This document shows positions 16,429 to 24,767 of a DNA stretch of 64,000 nucleotides, piece after piece. Every line of letters starts with the position of its first letter. Position 1 is the first letter of the stretch. The notes under the pieces are model-generated. The model did not search any database. It saw nothing but the letters and a program-made list of their open reading frames with translations, and was not told the DNA's origin. The position numbers and the translations under genes were made by a program. This DNA is from DATDAH01 sp963725155 (GTDB lineage Bacteria > Actinomycetota > Acidimicrobiia > Acidimicrobiales > DATDAH01), in NCBI GenBank assembly GCA_963725155.1, contig CAVRXU010000002.1:248001-312000 (forward strand). The letters run 5' to 3'.

Positions 16429-17088
16429 GTGGCTCTGCGAGGGTTCGAGCGCCGACTCGAGAACCTGGTTGAGGGGACCTTCTCGCGGATGTTCCGCAGC
16501 GGCCTCCGCCCCGTCGAGGTCGGCCGCCGCCTGACCCGGGAGATGGACGGCGCCCGATCGGTCGATGTCAACGGCCGGGTGGTCGTGCCCAACGACTTCA
16601 CCATCTGGCTCAGCCCCGGTGATCACGAGCGTTTCGCCCAGATGGAACAGGCGCTGGTCCTCGAGCTGTGCGAGGCCGCGCGCGAGCACGCCCGGGACGA
16701 GACCTACGGCTTCGTCGGTCCTGTCCGAGTCGAGCTCTCCCCGTGGGAGAAGCTGCGCACCGGGACCTTCCAGATCGAGTCCAAGATGGCTGAGGGCACG
16801 GGAGGGGTCGGGGCGGGCTCGCTCCTGTTGCCGACCAACCAACGCATCGGATTGGGCGAGCAGCCGGTCGTCATCGGGCGCGCTCCGGAGTGCAACATCC
16901 AGCTCCACGACACGAACGTCAGCCGGCGCCACGCCGAGATCGTTCCCCGCGGCACCGGCTACGCCCTCGTCGACCTCAACTCCACCAACGGGGTCCGGGT
17001 CAACGGACTGCGAGTGGCCGAACAGGTCCTCATCGACGGCGACGAGATCCTGGTCGGCAACACCCGGATGATCTTCGAGGCGTCGTAG
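16429..17088 (+). CDS. fhaA: FhaA-type protein (DUF3662 + FHA domain)
   Basis: The 219-residue protein starts with the DUF3662 domain (VALRGFERRLENLVEGTFSR, about 1-115) and ends with an FHA domain. The phosphothreonine-binding FHA motifs are visible: VVIGRAPECNIQLHD, VSRRHAEIV and DLNSTNGVRVNG. In mycobacteria FhaA binds phosphorylated MviN and regulates peptidoglycan synthesis. It is about half the length of M. tuberculosis FhaA, lacking the long linker. The GTG start is set by TATGTT six bases ahead; no ribosome site is needed. The stop abuts fhaB at 17089 with no gap, so this opens the fhaA-fhaB-pstP-rodA-pbpA operon. Confidence 0.9.
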   Translation: MALRGFERRLENLVEGTFSRMFRSGLRPVEVGRRLTREMDGARSVDVNGRVVVPNDFTIWLSPGDHERFAQMEQALVLELCEAAREHARDETYGFVGPVRVELSPWEKLRTGTFQIESKMAEGTGGVGAGSLLLPTNQRIGLGEQPVVIGRAPECNIQLHDTNVSRRHAEIVPRGTGYALVDLNSTNGVRVNGLRVAEQVLIDGDEILVGNTRMIFEAS

Positions 17089-17553
17089 ATGTCCGAGCAG
17101 CTCCTCACGATTCTCAAGTTCGCGCTCCTGGCGCTGCTCTACCTCTTCTTCCTCCGCGTGCTGCGTGCCGTGTGGGCCGAGATCCGCGGCCCCCGGGTCT
17201 CCACGCGGCGCCAGCAGGCCGCGGCGGTCAGCCAGGTGGCGCCCTCCCGCAAGGCCCGCAAGATGGGCGAGCCCCACCTGCTCGTGGTCGAACCCGTCGC
17301 CCAACGGGGTCGGACCTTCCCCCTGGGCCAGGAGCTGACCGTCGGACGGGCGGCCGGGTGCCAGGTCACCCTGGACGACACCTATGTCTCCCAACTCCAT
17401 GCCAGGGTGTTCGCTCGTGACGGTCAGTACCTGGTGGAAGACCTCGGCTCGACCAACGGCACGTACCTCAACCGCGCCCGCGTCACGGGCTCGATCGTCA
17501 TGAAGCGGGGCGACCGGCTGCAGGTGGGCAACACCGTCATGGAGCTGGCGTGA
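17089..17553 (+). CDS. fhaB: FhaB/FipA-type membrane-anchored FHA protein
   Basis: The 154-residue protein has one N-terminal membrane helix (ILKFALLALLYLFFLRVL, about 8-25), a basic linker and a C-terminal FHA domain with TVGRAAGCQVTLDDTYVS, LHARVFAR and DLGSTNGTYLNR. This matches actinobacterial FhaB (FipA), a substrate of PknA/PknB linked to FtsZ-FtsQ coordination. It starts directly after the fhaA stop and its last four bases overlap the start of pstP, so translational coupling is likely. Confidence 0.92.
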   Translation: MSEQLLTILKFALLALLYLFFLRVLRAVWAEIRGPRVSTRRQQAAAVSQVAPSRKARKMGEPHLLVVEPVAQRGRTFPLGQELTVGRAAGCQVTLDDTYVSQLHARVFARDGQYLVEDLGSTNGTYLNRARVTGSIVMKRGDRLQVGNTVMELA

Positions 17554-18887
17554 CCACGTTCCGGGCCGGCTCGGCCACCGACGTGGGCCGGGTCCGCTCC
17601 AACAACCAGGACAGCCTCCTGGTGCGGGAGGGCGAGCTCTTCGCGGTTGCCGACGGCATGGGCGGCCATCAGGGGGGCGAGGTGGCCTCGGCTCTCGCCC
17701 TGGAGACCCTCGGCAAGGCCCACGACGATCCGAGCACCTCGACCCTGGTGCAGGCCGTGCGCTCGGCCAACCAGGCCGTCTTCGAGAAAGCGGGCACCTC
17801 GCCGGACCTGAAAGGGATGGGCACCACCCTCACCGCTTTGGCCGACGTGGACACCAGCGAGGGCAAGCGGCTCGGGATCGTCAACGTCGGCGACTCCCGG
17901 CTCTACCGGGCCCGGGGGGACCACCTCGAACAGCTCACCGAGGACCACAGCCTCGTGGCCAGCCTCGTCCGGCAGGGTCGGATCACCGCCGAGGAGGCCG
18001 AGTCCCATCCCCAGCGCAACATCCTGACCCGGGCGCTGGGCATCGACGAGGCGGTGGCCGTCGACTCCTGGGAAGTCGAACCGGTACCGGGTGACCGGTT
18101 CCTGATCTGCAGTGACGGCCTGTTCAACGAGGTCGACGAGGGGCGGATGATCGCCACCCTCCGTCGGTTCGACGACCCCGCCGACGCCGCTCGCGAGCTG
18201 GTGCGGCTGGCCAACGAGGGGGGCGGCCGCGACAACATCACGGCCGTCGTCGTGGACGTGGTGTCGACCGAAGGCGGGGCGGTCCCGGCGGCTCTCGTCG
18301 AGGGCGAAGAGGGCGCTGACGGCGACCCGACCACCCAGCCCAATGCCGCCGTCAGCCCGGCGGTCCCGGTGGCGCTCCCCGATGAGGCGCCCGGCGCCTC
18401 CGCGGCCACCCTCGACCCCGACGAGGACGTCGAGCCCCTGACCCGTGCCCGGCGGTTCACCTGGCGGGTCGCGGTGTTCGTCGTGGCCCTGCTCCTGCTC
18501 GTGGCCCTGGTCATCGGCGCCCTGGGCTGGTATGCCCGCAACACGTTCTTCGTCACCATCGACGACGAGCAGGTGACGATCTTCAAGGGTCGCCCCGGCG
18601 GCTTCCTCTTGTTCGACCCGACGGTGGAGGAGCGCACGGCCATCTCCGTGGTCGACGTGCCCGAGGCCGAGCTGGCCGACCTCGAGGACGGCGTCGACCA
18701 GGCCACCCGGGACGATGCCGACAACTACGTGGCCAACCTCCAGAGCCAGATCGATCAACTGGCCGACCAGACGACCACGACGACGACGACCACGACCACG
18801 ACGACCACGCAACCGGCGAGCGGCACCGGGGGCGGGGCCGGTGGCGGGGCGGGGGACGACGGGACGAAGCCGGCCGGGAACAACTGA
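17550..18887 (+). CDS. pstP: PP2C-family Ser/Thr protein phosphatase
   Basis: The 445-residue protein has a PP2C catalytic domain (about 1-240) with metal-binding motifs VRSNNQDSLL, ADGMGGHQGGE, NVGDSRLYR, SDGLFNEV and GGGRDNITAVVV. A cytoplasmic linker follows, then one membrane helix (about 305-328; VFVVALLLLVALVIGALGW). An outer domain of about 100 residues ends in a run of Thr and a Gly-rich tail. PstP dephosphorylates PknB targets and the kinase itself. The GTG start overlaps fhaB by four bases; rodA begins three bases after the stop. The poly-Thr tail is unusual compared with mycobacterial PstP and may be an extracytoplasmic stalk. Confidence 0.93.
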   Translation: MTTFRAGSATDVGRVRSNNQDSLLVREGELFAVADGMGGHQGGEVASALALETLGKAHDDPSTSTLVQAVRSANQAVFEKAGTSPDLKGMGTTLTALADVDTSEGKRLGIVNVGDSRLYRARGDHLEQLTEDHSLVASLVRQGRITAEEAESHPQRNILTRALGIDEAVAVDSWEVEPVPGDRFLICSDGLFNEVDEGRMIATLRRFDDPADAARELVRLANEGGGRDNITAVVVDVVSTEGGAVPAALVEGEEGADGDPTTQPNAAVSPAVPVALPDEAPGASAATLDPDEDVEPLTRARRFTWRVAVFVVALLLLVALVIGALGWYARNTFFVTIDDEQVTIFKGRPGGFLLFDPTVEERTAISVVDVPEAELADLEDGVDQATRDDADNYVANLQSQIDQLADQTTTTTTTTTTTTTQPASGTGGGAGGGAGDDGTKPAGNN

Positions 18888-18890
18888 CCA

Positions 18891-20219
18891 GTGGCCGCCC
18901 CCCGGCGCCGGACCGAGCTCGGCCTGATCCTGCTGGCCGTAGTAGCCGTCGGGGCGACCTACGCCCTGGCTGCCTTCGGCCAGAACGCCACCATCCCGGC
19001 CGACATCGGGCCATTTCTCGGGGTCATCCTCGTCCTGCTCCTGGCCGCCCACCTCGCCGCCCGGCGATGGGCTCCCGACGCCGACGGCACCCTGTTGCCG
19101 ATCGCCGCTCTTCTCAATGGGCTCGGGTACGTCTTCATCGCCCGCCTCAACGAGGACCTGGCCGGGCTCCAGGCCACGTGGACCGCCGTCGGCATCGGGG
19201 CGTTCATCGCCACCCTGGTGATCGTCCGGCGGGTCCGGGACCTCGACCGCTACCGCTACACGTTCATGGCCCTGGGCGTGGGCCTGCTCCTCCTGCCCCT
19301 CCTGCCCTTCGTGGGCAACGAGGTCAACGGCTCCCGCATCTTCGTGTCGTTCGGACCGATCAACTTCCAGCCCGGGGAGTTCGCCAAGGTCCTGCTCGCC
19401 CTCTTCTTCGCGTCCTACCTGGTCGAGAAGCGGGAGCTGCTCAGCATCGCCACGTGGGGCGTCGGCCCGATCAAGCTGCCCGAGCCGAAGCACCTGTTCC
19501 CGGTGCTCCTGGCCTGGGGCTTCTCCCTGATGGTCCTGTTCTTCGAGAAGGACCTCGGTAGCTCCCTGCTGTTCTTCACGATCTTCGTGGTGATGCTCTG
19601 GATCGCCACCCAGCGCGGCAGCTACCTGCTCGTCGGTGCCACCCTCTTCGGCGCCGGGGCGTTCTTCGCCTGGAAGACCTTCACCCACGTGCAGCAGCGG
19701 GTGGACATCTGGCTGGACCCGTGGGACCTGTGCTTCGCCGAGGGACAGCAGATCTGCCGCAGCCAGTTCGGCCTGGCTCTGGGGGGCCTGTCGGGCACCG
19801 GGCCCGGCCTCGGGCGCTTCGACCGGTTCCCTGCCGTGGAGACCGACTTCATCTTCACCGTCATCGGTGAGGAGCTGGGCCTGCTCGGAGGGACCCTCGT
19901 CCTCGTCGGCTTCCTGCTGCTGGTGGGCACCGGGTTGCGCATCGCCGTGGCCGCGGAGCACGAGTTCGAGAAGCTCCTGGCCGCCGGCCTGACCGCCCTT
20001 CTCGGCTTCCAGGGCTTCATCATCGTCGCCGGGGTGACCAGACTCCTGCCCCTCACCGGTGTCACGCTGCCCTTCGTGTCCTACGGCGGGTCGTCCTTGA
20101 TCGCCAACTACGTGATCCTGGCCCTGCTGATGAGGATCTCCGACGACACCACCCGTCGCCAGTCCGAGCGCGCCGGCCGACGCAATCGTCGGCTACCCGA
20201 CCAAGGGGGCGGGGCGTGA
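18891..20219 (+). CDS. rodA: SEDS-family peptidoglycan glycosyltransferase (RodA/FtsW)
   Basis: The 442-residue protein has about ten membrane helices. SEDS hallmarks are visible: NGSRIFVSFGPINFQPGEFAK (mid), FFEKDLGSSLLFFTIF and the C-terminal LTGVTLPFVSYGGSSLIANY. SEDS proteins polymerise lipid II into glycan strands and work with a class B PBP, here the overlapping pbpA downstream (four-base overlap at 20216). Operon position after pstP matches rodA of other actinobacteria. Distinguishing RodA from FtsW rests on this context. GTG start. Confidence 0.92.
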   Translation: MAAPRRRTELGLILLAVVAVGATYALAAFGQNATIPADIGPFLGVILVLLLAAHLAARRWAPDADGTLLPIAALLNGLGYVFIARLNEDLAGLQATWTAVGIGAFIATLVIVRRVRDLDRYRYTFMALGVGLLLLPLLPFVGNEVNGSRIFVSFGPINFQPGEFAKVLLALFFASYLVEKRELLSIATWGVGPIKLPEPKHLFPVLLAWGFSLMVLFFEKDLGSSLLFFTIFVVMLWIATQRGSYLLVGATLFGAGAFFAWKTFTHVQQRVDIWLDPWDLCFAEGQQICRSQFGLALGGLSGTGPGLGRFDRFPAVETDFIFTVIGEELGLLGGTLVLVGFLLLVGTGLRIAVAAEHEFEKLLAAGLTALLGFQGFIIVAGVTRLLPLTGVTLPFVSYGGSSLIANYVILALLMRISDDTTRRQSERAGRRNRRLPDQGGGA

Positions 20220-21697
20220 ACAAGCAGATCCGCCAGCTGGGGATCGCGCTCGTCGTCTGTTACATCGCCCTGTTCGGGATGCTGAACCAGATCCAGCTCT
20301 TCGGGGCCGAGGCTCTGAACGAGCGACCCGAGAACACCGATGTCATCCGCATCGACTACGCCCGCAACCGGGGCACCATCTCCGCCGCGGACGGCACGGT
20401 CCTCGCCGCGTCGGTCCCCGTCAACGACGAATTCGACTACCAGCGTCGCTATCCGACGGGGGACCTGTTCGCCGCCGCCACCGGCTTCTTCTCCTTCGAG
20501 TTCGGGGCGACGGGCCTGGAGCGGAGCTACCAGGACGAGCTCGTGGGTGACACCGCCGAGCAGCAGCTTCGGGGATTCGCCGACCTCTTCGTGGGGGAGG
20601 ACCAGGTCGGTGACCTGCGCACGTCGCTGCGCACCGACCTCCAGCAGCAGGCCAAGGACATGTTGGGCCAGCGGCGCGGGGCGGTGGTGGCCATCGACCC
20701 TCGCACGGGTGAGATCCTCGCCCTCTGGGACTACCCCTCCTATGACCCCAATCTCCTGGCCGGCCATGATTTCGCCGACGTCCGCGAGCAGCGGGCGTTC
20801 CTCCAGCCCGACGACCCCAACTCGCCTCTGGTCGCCACCTCGTACCAGGACCGCTACTTCCCCGGATCGACCTTCAAGGTCGTCGTCGGGTCCAGCGGAC
20901 TCAAGTTCGGCGTGGTCAGCCCCGAGAACCCCTCGTACCCCGTCGAGTCCTCCTGGGTCCCGCCTCAGACCACGCGGCCCATGAACAACTCCCACACCTG
21001 CGGCGGGACCTTGTTCGTCATCCTGGCCGAGTCGTGCAACACCTCCTTCGCCCGCATGGCCGTCGAGACGCTGCACGCCGATCGCACCATCGCCGGGGCC
21101 GAGGCCTTCGGCTTCAACCGGGAGCCACCCATCGACCTCCCCGGCGCGGTGGCCTCCAACTTCCCCACCGACTTCACCGACAACGCCCCCGCCCTGGCGC
21201 AGTCCGCCATCGGCCAGTTCGAGGTCGCCGCGTCGCCGCTTCAGATGGCCCTCATCGCCGCCACGATCGCCAACGACGGCGTGACGATGGCACCCCACGT
21301 CGTCACCCAGCTGCGGGACGGTGACGGCGATGTCGTCGAGACCTACGACCCGGAGGTCTGGCTGCAGCCCATCAGCGCCGGTGACGCGGCCACGATGCAG
21401 GAGGCGATGCGGGGCGTGCTGGGGGGGACGGCCACCAACCTGGCCGGGCTCCCCGGCCTCGACGTCGGGGCCAAGACGGGGACCGCCCAGTTGGGCACCG
21501 ACCCGCCCAGCTCGCACGCCTGGATGATCGCTTGGGCCGGCCCCGAGGGGAGCGAGCCTGAGATCGCCGTGGCCGTGCTCGTCGAGGGCACCCCCGGGGT
21601 GGGGAGTGAGGCGACGGGCAACAGCGAGGCCGGGCCCATCGCCCGTTGCATCATCGCCACCGCCATGGAGGTCGACGGCGGCAGTGGTTGCCCCTAG
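20216..21697 (+). CDS. pbpA: Class B penicillin-binding protein (D,D-transpeptidase)
   Basis: The 493-residue bitopic protein has an N-terminal membrane anchor (LGIALVVCYIALFGML, about 8-23) and a short dimerisation domain. The transpeptidase domain carries PGSTFKVV (SxxK, about 219-222), ESCNTSF (SxN) and AKTGTAQ (KTG, near 422). It crosslinks peptidoglycan outside the membrane as partner of the overlapping rodA. Size and lack of a long pedestal match mycobacterial PbpA, which is phosphorylated by PknB. A lone CxxC-like pair of cysteines (HTCGGT...ESCNT) flanks the SxN motif and could form a disulfide. Confidence 0.93.
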   Translation: MNKQIRQLGIALVVCYIALFGMLNQIQLFGAEALNERPENTDVIRIDYARNRGTISAADGTVLAASVPVNDEFDYQRRYPTGDLFAAATGFFSFEFGATGLERSYQDELVGDTAEQQLRGFADLFVGEDQVGDLRTSLRTDLQQQAKDMLGQRRGAVVAIDPRTGEILALWDYPSYDPNLLAGHDFADVREQRAFLQPDDPNSPLVATSYQDRYFPGSTFKVVVGSSGLKFGVVSPENPSYPVESSWVPPQTTRPMNNSHTCGGTLFVILAESCNTSFARMAVETLHADRTIAGAEAFGFNREPPIDLPGAVASNFPTDFTDNAPALAQSAIGQFEVAASPLQMALIAATIANDGVTMAPHVVTQLRDGDGDVVETYDPEVWLQPISAGDAATMQEAMRGVLGGTATNLAGLPGLDVGAKTGTAQLGTDPPSSHAWMIAWAGPEGSEPEIAVAVLVEGTPGVGSEATGNSEAGPIARCIIATAMEVDGGSGCP

Positions 21698-21725
21698 GGA
21701 CCATGGGAGCCGACGGCGCCCTCAC

Positions 21726-21731
21726 TACTCT
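21726..21731 (+). promoter_or_regulatory. Possible leaderless -10 element TACTCT for pknB
   Basis: TACTCT ends eight bases before the GTG at 21740, in the 42-base gap after pbpA. It may give the kinase its own promoter. Confidence 0.35.
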
Positions 21732-21739
21732 GTGGCGCC

Positions 21740-23302
21740 GTGACCGAGCCGCCTGACCCCGTCGTCTACCGCGGCCGGTATGCCCTCCAGCAGTCCATCG
21801 GAAAGGGGGGTATGGCCGAGGTCTTCCTGGCCCAGGACCAGCTCCTGGACCGACCGGTGGCGATCAAGCGCCTGGCGGCCGAGCACTCCGCCGACCCGTC
21901 GTTCGTCGAGCGCTTCCGTCGGGAGGCGCAGGCCGCAGCCAAGCTGACCCACCCCAACATCGTCGCCGTCTTCGACTACTTCGAGGAGGACGGCGAGTAC
22001 TTCATCGTCCAGGAGTTCATCGACGGTCGGTCGTTGGCCGAGCTGCTCCGGGCCGAAGGTCGTCTTCACCCCGACCGAGCCGCCGACATCGCCGCCGACG
22101 TCGCCGCTGGTCTGGGGGCCGCCCACCGGGAGGGCATGGTCCACCGGGACGTGAAGGCGGGCAACGTGCTGGTGGCCAAGGACGGGCAGGTCAAAGTGGC
22201 CGACTTCGGCATCGCCCGGGTCTTCGCCGGCGGGGACAGTGAGCTGACCAAGGCGGGCACGGTCATGGGCACGGCCACCTACTTCTCGCCGGAGCAGGCC
22301 CAGGGCAAGCCCGTCGACCCTCGCAGCGATCTCTACTCACTCGGCGTTGTCCTCTACGAGATGCTCGTGGGCCAGCCCCCCTTCTCGGGCGACGAGCCCG
22401 TAGCCATCGCCTACGCCCACGTCCACGAGGCGCCAAAGGCGCTGCGGACGGTGGACCCGGCGCTGCCGGTCGAGATCGATGCCATCACCATGAAGCTGCT
22501 GGCCAAGGAGCCGGCCAATCGCTACCCGTCGGCCGACGACCTGCGGGCCGACCTGCGCCGGTTCCGGGAAGGCCACAAGATCGCCGAGGTCGCACCCGTC
22601 CCGGTCACCGCACCCGTGGCGGGGCCCCCACCGGCCGACGACATCGACTTCGGCTCGTTCGAGGACGGCCGCTACGTCGAGCCCCCCCGCCGCACCGGCT
22701 TCTTCCTCTTGTTCATGATCCTGGTCATGGCGGCCCTGGCCGGCGGCCTCTACCTGCTCTCCCAGCAGCTCGACGAGAAGAACGACGTGATCACGGTCAC
22801 GGTGCCCAACGTCGTGGGCCAGAACCGTCAGCGGGCCGCCACGGACCTGCGTCGGGCCGGCTTGCGGGTCGAGGTGCAGATGCAGGCCGACCCCGAGGTG
22901 GCGGTCGACGTGGTCATCAGCCAGGACCCCCAGCCCGACAGCGATGTCGATGAGCACTCCGTGGTCACCATCGTGGTCAGCGCCGGGGCGGAGACGGCGC
23001 AGGTACCGGGGGTGTTGGGACTCGACGTGTTCTCGGCCACCCAGACGCTGCAGGAGGCGGGGTTCCTCGTCCAGCAGGAGCAGGCCGAAGACCCCTCCGA
23101 GCAATACGACGAAGGCCAGATCTGGTCCCAGAACCCGCCTGCCGGGACGACCGCTCCCGTCGGCTCGGTCGTGATCATCCGAGTGGTGCCGGTCCCGCCG
23201 TCGACCACGACGCCTCCGACGCTGCCACCCGTCACGGCTCCGCCCGCCACGGCGCCTCCCGTGACCACCCCGCCGACCGTCCCGCCGACGGTCGCCCCCT
23301 GA
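21740..23302 (+). CDS. pknB: PASTA-domain Ser/Thr protein kinase
   Basis: The 520-residue kinase has the Hanks motifs in order: GKGGMAEVFLAQ (glycine loop), VAIKRL (Lys), HRDVKAGNVLV (catalytic loop), DFGIARVF, GTATYFSPEQAQG (activation segment) and a C-lobe to about 275. One membrane helix (FFLLFMILVMAALAGGLYLL, about 320-340) leads to two PASTA repeats (about 353-485; VPNVVGQNRQRAATDLRRAG and VPGVLGLDVFSATQTLQEAG) and a Pro/Thr tail. It senses muropeptides or lipid II and phosphorylates FHA proteins and wall enzymes encoded upstream. M. tuberculosis PknB has four PASTA repeats and a PknA neighbour; here there are two and no PknA. Confidence 0.94.
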   Translation: MTEPPDPVVYRGRYALQQSIGKGGMAEVFLAQDQLLDRPVAIKRLAAEHSADPSFVERFRREAQAAAKLTHPNIVAVFDYFEEDGEYFIVQEFIDGRSLAELLRAEGRLHPDRAADIAADVAAGLGAAHREGMVHRDVKAGNVLVAKDGQVKVADFGIARVFAGGDSELTKAGTVMGTATYFSPEQAQGKPVDPRSDLYSLGVVLYEMLVGQPPFSGDEPVAIAYAHVHEAPKALRTVDPALPVEIDAITMKLLAKEPANRYPSADDLRADLRRFREGHKIAEVAPVPVTAPVAGPPPADDIDFGSFEDGRYVEPPRRTGFFLLFMILVMAALAGGLYLLSQQLDEKNDVITVTVPNVVGQNRQRAATDLRRAGLRVEVQMQADPEVAVDVVISQDPQPDSDVDEHSVVTIVVSAGAETAQVPGVLGLDVFSATQTLQEAGFLVQQEQAEDPSEQYDEGQIWSQNPPAGTTAPVGSVVIIRVVPVPPSTTTPPTLPPVTAPPATAPPVTTPPTVPPTVAP

Positions 23303-23307
23303 ACGCG

Positions 23308-23337
23308 GACCAGCGCCTCCGCGGAGGAGCGCTGGTC
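23308..23337 (+). terminator. Hairpin terminator after pknB
   Basis: GACCAGCGC (23308-23316) and GCGCTGGTC (23329-23337) are perfect complements, with an inner CTCC/GGAG pairing. It starts six bases after the pknB stop. Confidence 0.75.
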
Positions 23338-23361
23338 GGGACGGGATCGAGGGTCCGAGAC

Positions 23362-23387
23362 CACCTGGCCTTCGGGATGGTCAGGTG
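23362..23387 (-). terminator. Hairpin at the end of the glutamine amidotransferase gene
   Basis: CACCTGGCC and GGTCAGGTG pair with one wobble around TTCGGGAT. It overlaps the stop codon of the minus-strand gene at 23381. Confidence 0.55.
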
Positions 23388-23971
23388 ACGGGCGCCCCGG
23401 TGCGGGCCAGGAAGGTCCGGAGCAGGTCGTGGCCGTGTTCGGTCAGGATCGACTCGGGGTGGAACTGCACGCCCTCCACGTCGAGCTCCCGATGACGCAG
23501 GCCCATGACCACGCCGTCCTCGGTGCGGGCCGTCACCTCGAGCGCGTCCGGCACCGAGTCGGCGCCGACGACGAGGGAGTGGTAGCGGGTCGCCTCGAGT
23601 GGGCTGGGGAGGCCGGCGAACACACCAGCCCCCTCGTGCCGGATCTCGGACGTCTTGCCGTGCATGATCGCCGGCGCCCCCACGATCTCGCCGCCGTAGA
23701 CCTGGCCGATGCACTGGTGACCGAGGCAGACGCCCAGGATCGGGACCCGCCCGGCAAAGGTGGCGATGACCTCGTTGGACAGGCCGGCGTCTTCCGGGCG
23801 CCCGGGTCCGGGACTGATGAGCACGGCGTCGGGGGCGAGGGCCTCGATGTCGTCGAGCGTGAAGGCGTCACTGCGGTGCACGACGGGCTCGGCGCCCAGC
23901 TCGCCGAGGTACTGCACGAGGTTGTAGACGAACGAGTCGTAGTTGTCGATGACCAAGACCCGGGCTGTCAC
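23381..23971 (-). CDS. Class I glutamine amidotransferase (anthranilate / aminodeoxychorismate synthase component II)
   Basis: The 196-residue protein has the TrpG/PabA pattern: LVIDNYDSFVYNLVQYLGEL at the start, the oxyanion text LISPGPGRPEDAG, the nucleophile GVCLGHQCIGQVYG and the His/Glu pair in GVQFHPESILTEHG. It supplies ammonia from glutamine to a chorismate-using partner, which is not in the window. TrpG versus PabA cannot be told apart, because one protein often serves both. Position between pknB and crgA matches the trpG-like gene in M. tuberculosis. The GTG at 23971 is chosen over 23980 because TAGCGT lies exactly seven bases ahead. Confidence 0.9.
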   Translation of the reverse strand: MTARVLVIDNYDSFVYNLVQYLGELGAEPVVHRSDAFTLDDIEALAPDAVLISPGPGRPEDAGLSNEVIATFAGRVPILGVCLGHQCIGQVYGGEIVGAPAIMHGKTSEIRHEGAGVFAGLPSPLEATRYHSLVVGADSVPDALEVTARTEDGVVMGLRHRELDVEGVQFHPESILTEHGHDLLRTFLARTGAPVT

Positions 23972-23978
23972 GGCGCCC

Positions 23979-23984
23979 ACGCTA
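23979..23984 (-). promoter_or_regulatory. Leaderless -10 element TAGCGT
   Basis: TAGCGT lies seven bases before GTG 23971 and overlaps the alternative GTG at 23980, which argues against the longer start. Confidence 0.5.
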
Positions 23985-24019
23985 CGGCCGCCCGTTCGGA
24001 CCCTGGCCGCGGTTTTGTC

Positions 24020-24025
24020 TAGGTT
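24020..24025 (+). promoter_or_regulatory. Leaderless -10 element TAGGTT for crgA
   Basis: TAGGTT ends eight bases before the crgA ATG. Confidence 0.45.
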
Positions 24026-24033
24026 CAGGGGCG

Positions 24034-24333
24034 ATGGCCAACAAGAAGCCGGTGAAGCGCCGGGTCCCCGCCGGGCGCGTGACGCCGAAGGGCACCCGTC
24101 CGGGCGGCGAGGTGGCGGGGGCCAGCAGCCGCTACACGCCGCCCATACCCCGCGATGTCAAGGTCAGCCCCGTCTGGGTGCCGATCGTCATGTTCACGTT
24201 TCTGGGCGCCGGTGCCGTGGTGATCTTCCTGAACTACCTGGGGCTCATGCCCGGGGACACCAACAACTGGTACCTGCTCGTCGGCCTCGGCCTGATCCTC
24301 ATGGGCATCATCACCGCCACGCAGTATCACTAG
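24034..24333 (+). CDS. crgA: Cell division protein CrgA
   Basis: The 99-residue protein has a basic N-terminus (MANKKPVKRRVPAGRVTPKG) and two membrane helices (WVPIVMFTFLGAGAVVIFLNYL, about 49-70, and NWYLLVGLGLILMGIITATQY). The short loop GLMPGDTNN between them is characteristic of CrgA. In Streptomyces and mycobacteria CrgA recruits divisome proteins and restrains premature septation. Its neighbourhood (pknB, trpG-like) is the conserved actinobacterial location. It converges on the gene at 24463 across a palindrome. Confidence 0.95.
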   Translation: MANKKPVKRRVPAGRVTPKGTRPGGEVAGASSRYTPPIPRDVKVSPVWVPIVMFTFLGAGAVVIFLNYLGLMPGDTNNWYLLVGLGLILMGIITATQYH

Positions 24334-24437
24334 TCGACCACTCAGGGTGGCATCCGCGTGACGAAGGGATGGCCCACGAGTTACATCGATGTGACTCTCC
24401 CCAGCCTTACCCACACCCTGTGGAAAGAATCCAGCAA

Positions 24438-24459
24438 TACGTGGTCATCTGACCACGTA
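24438..24459. terminator. 22-bp perfect palindrome between convergent genes
   Basis: TACGTGGTCA and TGACCACGTA flank a two-base centre. It ends three bases before the stop of the minus-strand gene at 24463, downstream of crgA. Terminator by position; an operator is possible. Confidence 0.55.
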
Positions 24460-24462
24460 CCG

Positions 24463-24723
24463 TCACCTGTCGTCGACGGGGGTGACCAGGGTCATGTCCT
24501 CGAGGCAGTGGCGGGGCGGCTCCGGATCCTGGTCCAGGGCCGCGGTCATGCGGACCTCCGTGCCGCACAGGTCGCAGCGGTACATGAGCTTCACCCGGCG
24601 CAGCTCACCGGGCGGCGGCGGCTCGGCCACGGGCTGGGCGAACATGCGCAGCATGGTCAGGCCCACGCGGAAGATGGCGTAGCCGAAGGCCACTGCGATC
24701 AGGAGCTTGAGGACCGTTCCCAT
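24463..24723 (-). CDS. Small single-helix membrane protein with CxxC motif
   Basis: The 86-residue product has an N-terminal membrane helix (VLKLLIAVAFGYAIFRVGL), a Pro-rich linker and a C-terminal YRCDLCGTEVRM...PPRHCLED. That is one CxxC pair and a later His-Cys, resembling half of a zinc ribbon. I do not recognise a named family. The ATG at 24723 begins the helix and is preferred to an upstream extension that is Arg-rich and shadow-like. TAGGCT lies ten bases ahead. It may share a transcript with the minus-strand gene at 24768 upstream. Confidence 0.6.
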   Translation of the reverse strand: MGTVLKLLIAVAFGYAIFRVGLTMLRMFAQPVAEPPPPGELRRVKLMYRCDLCGTEVRMTAALDQDPEPPRHCLEDMTLVTPVDDR

Positions 24724-24767
24724 GGCACCCCCGAGCCTACGGCGCCCGTCGTGTCCCTGACCGGTCG

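Noticed and set aside
17424..19961. 845-codon minus-strand frame opposite pstP and rodA
   Set aside because: Repetitive Gly/Asp/Gln-rich text with no domain; it is the complement of well-supported genes.
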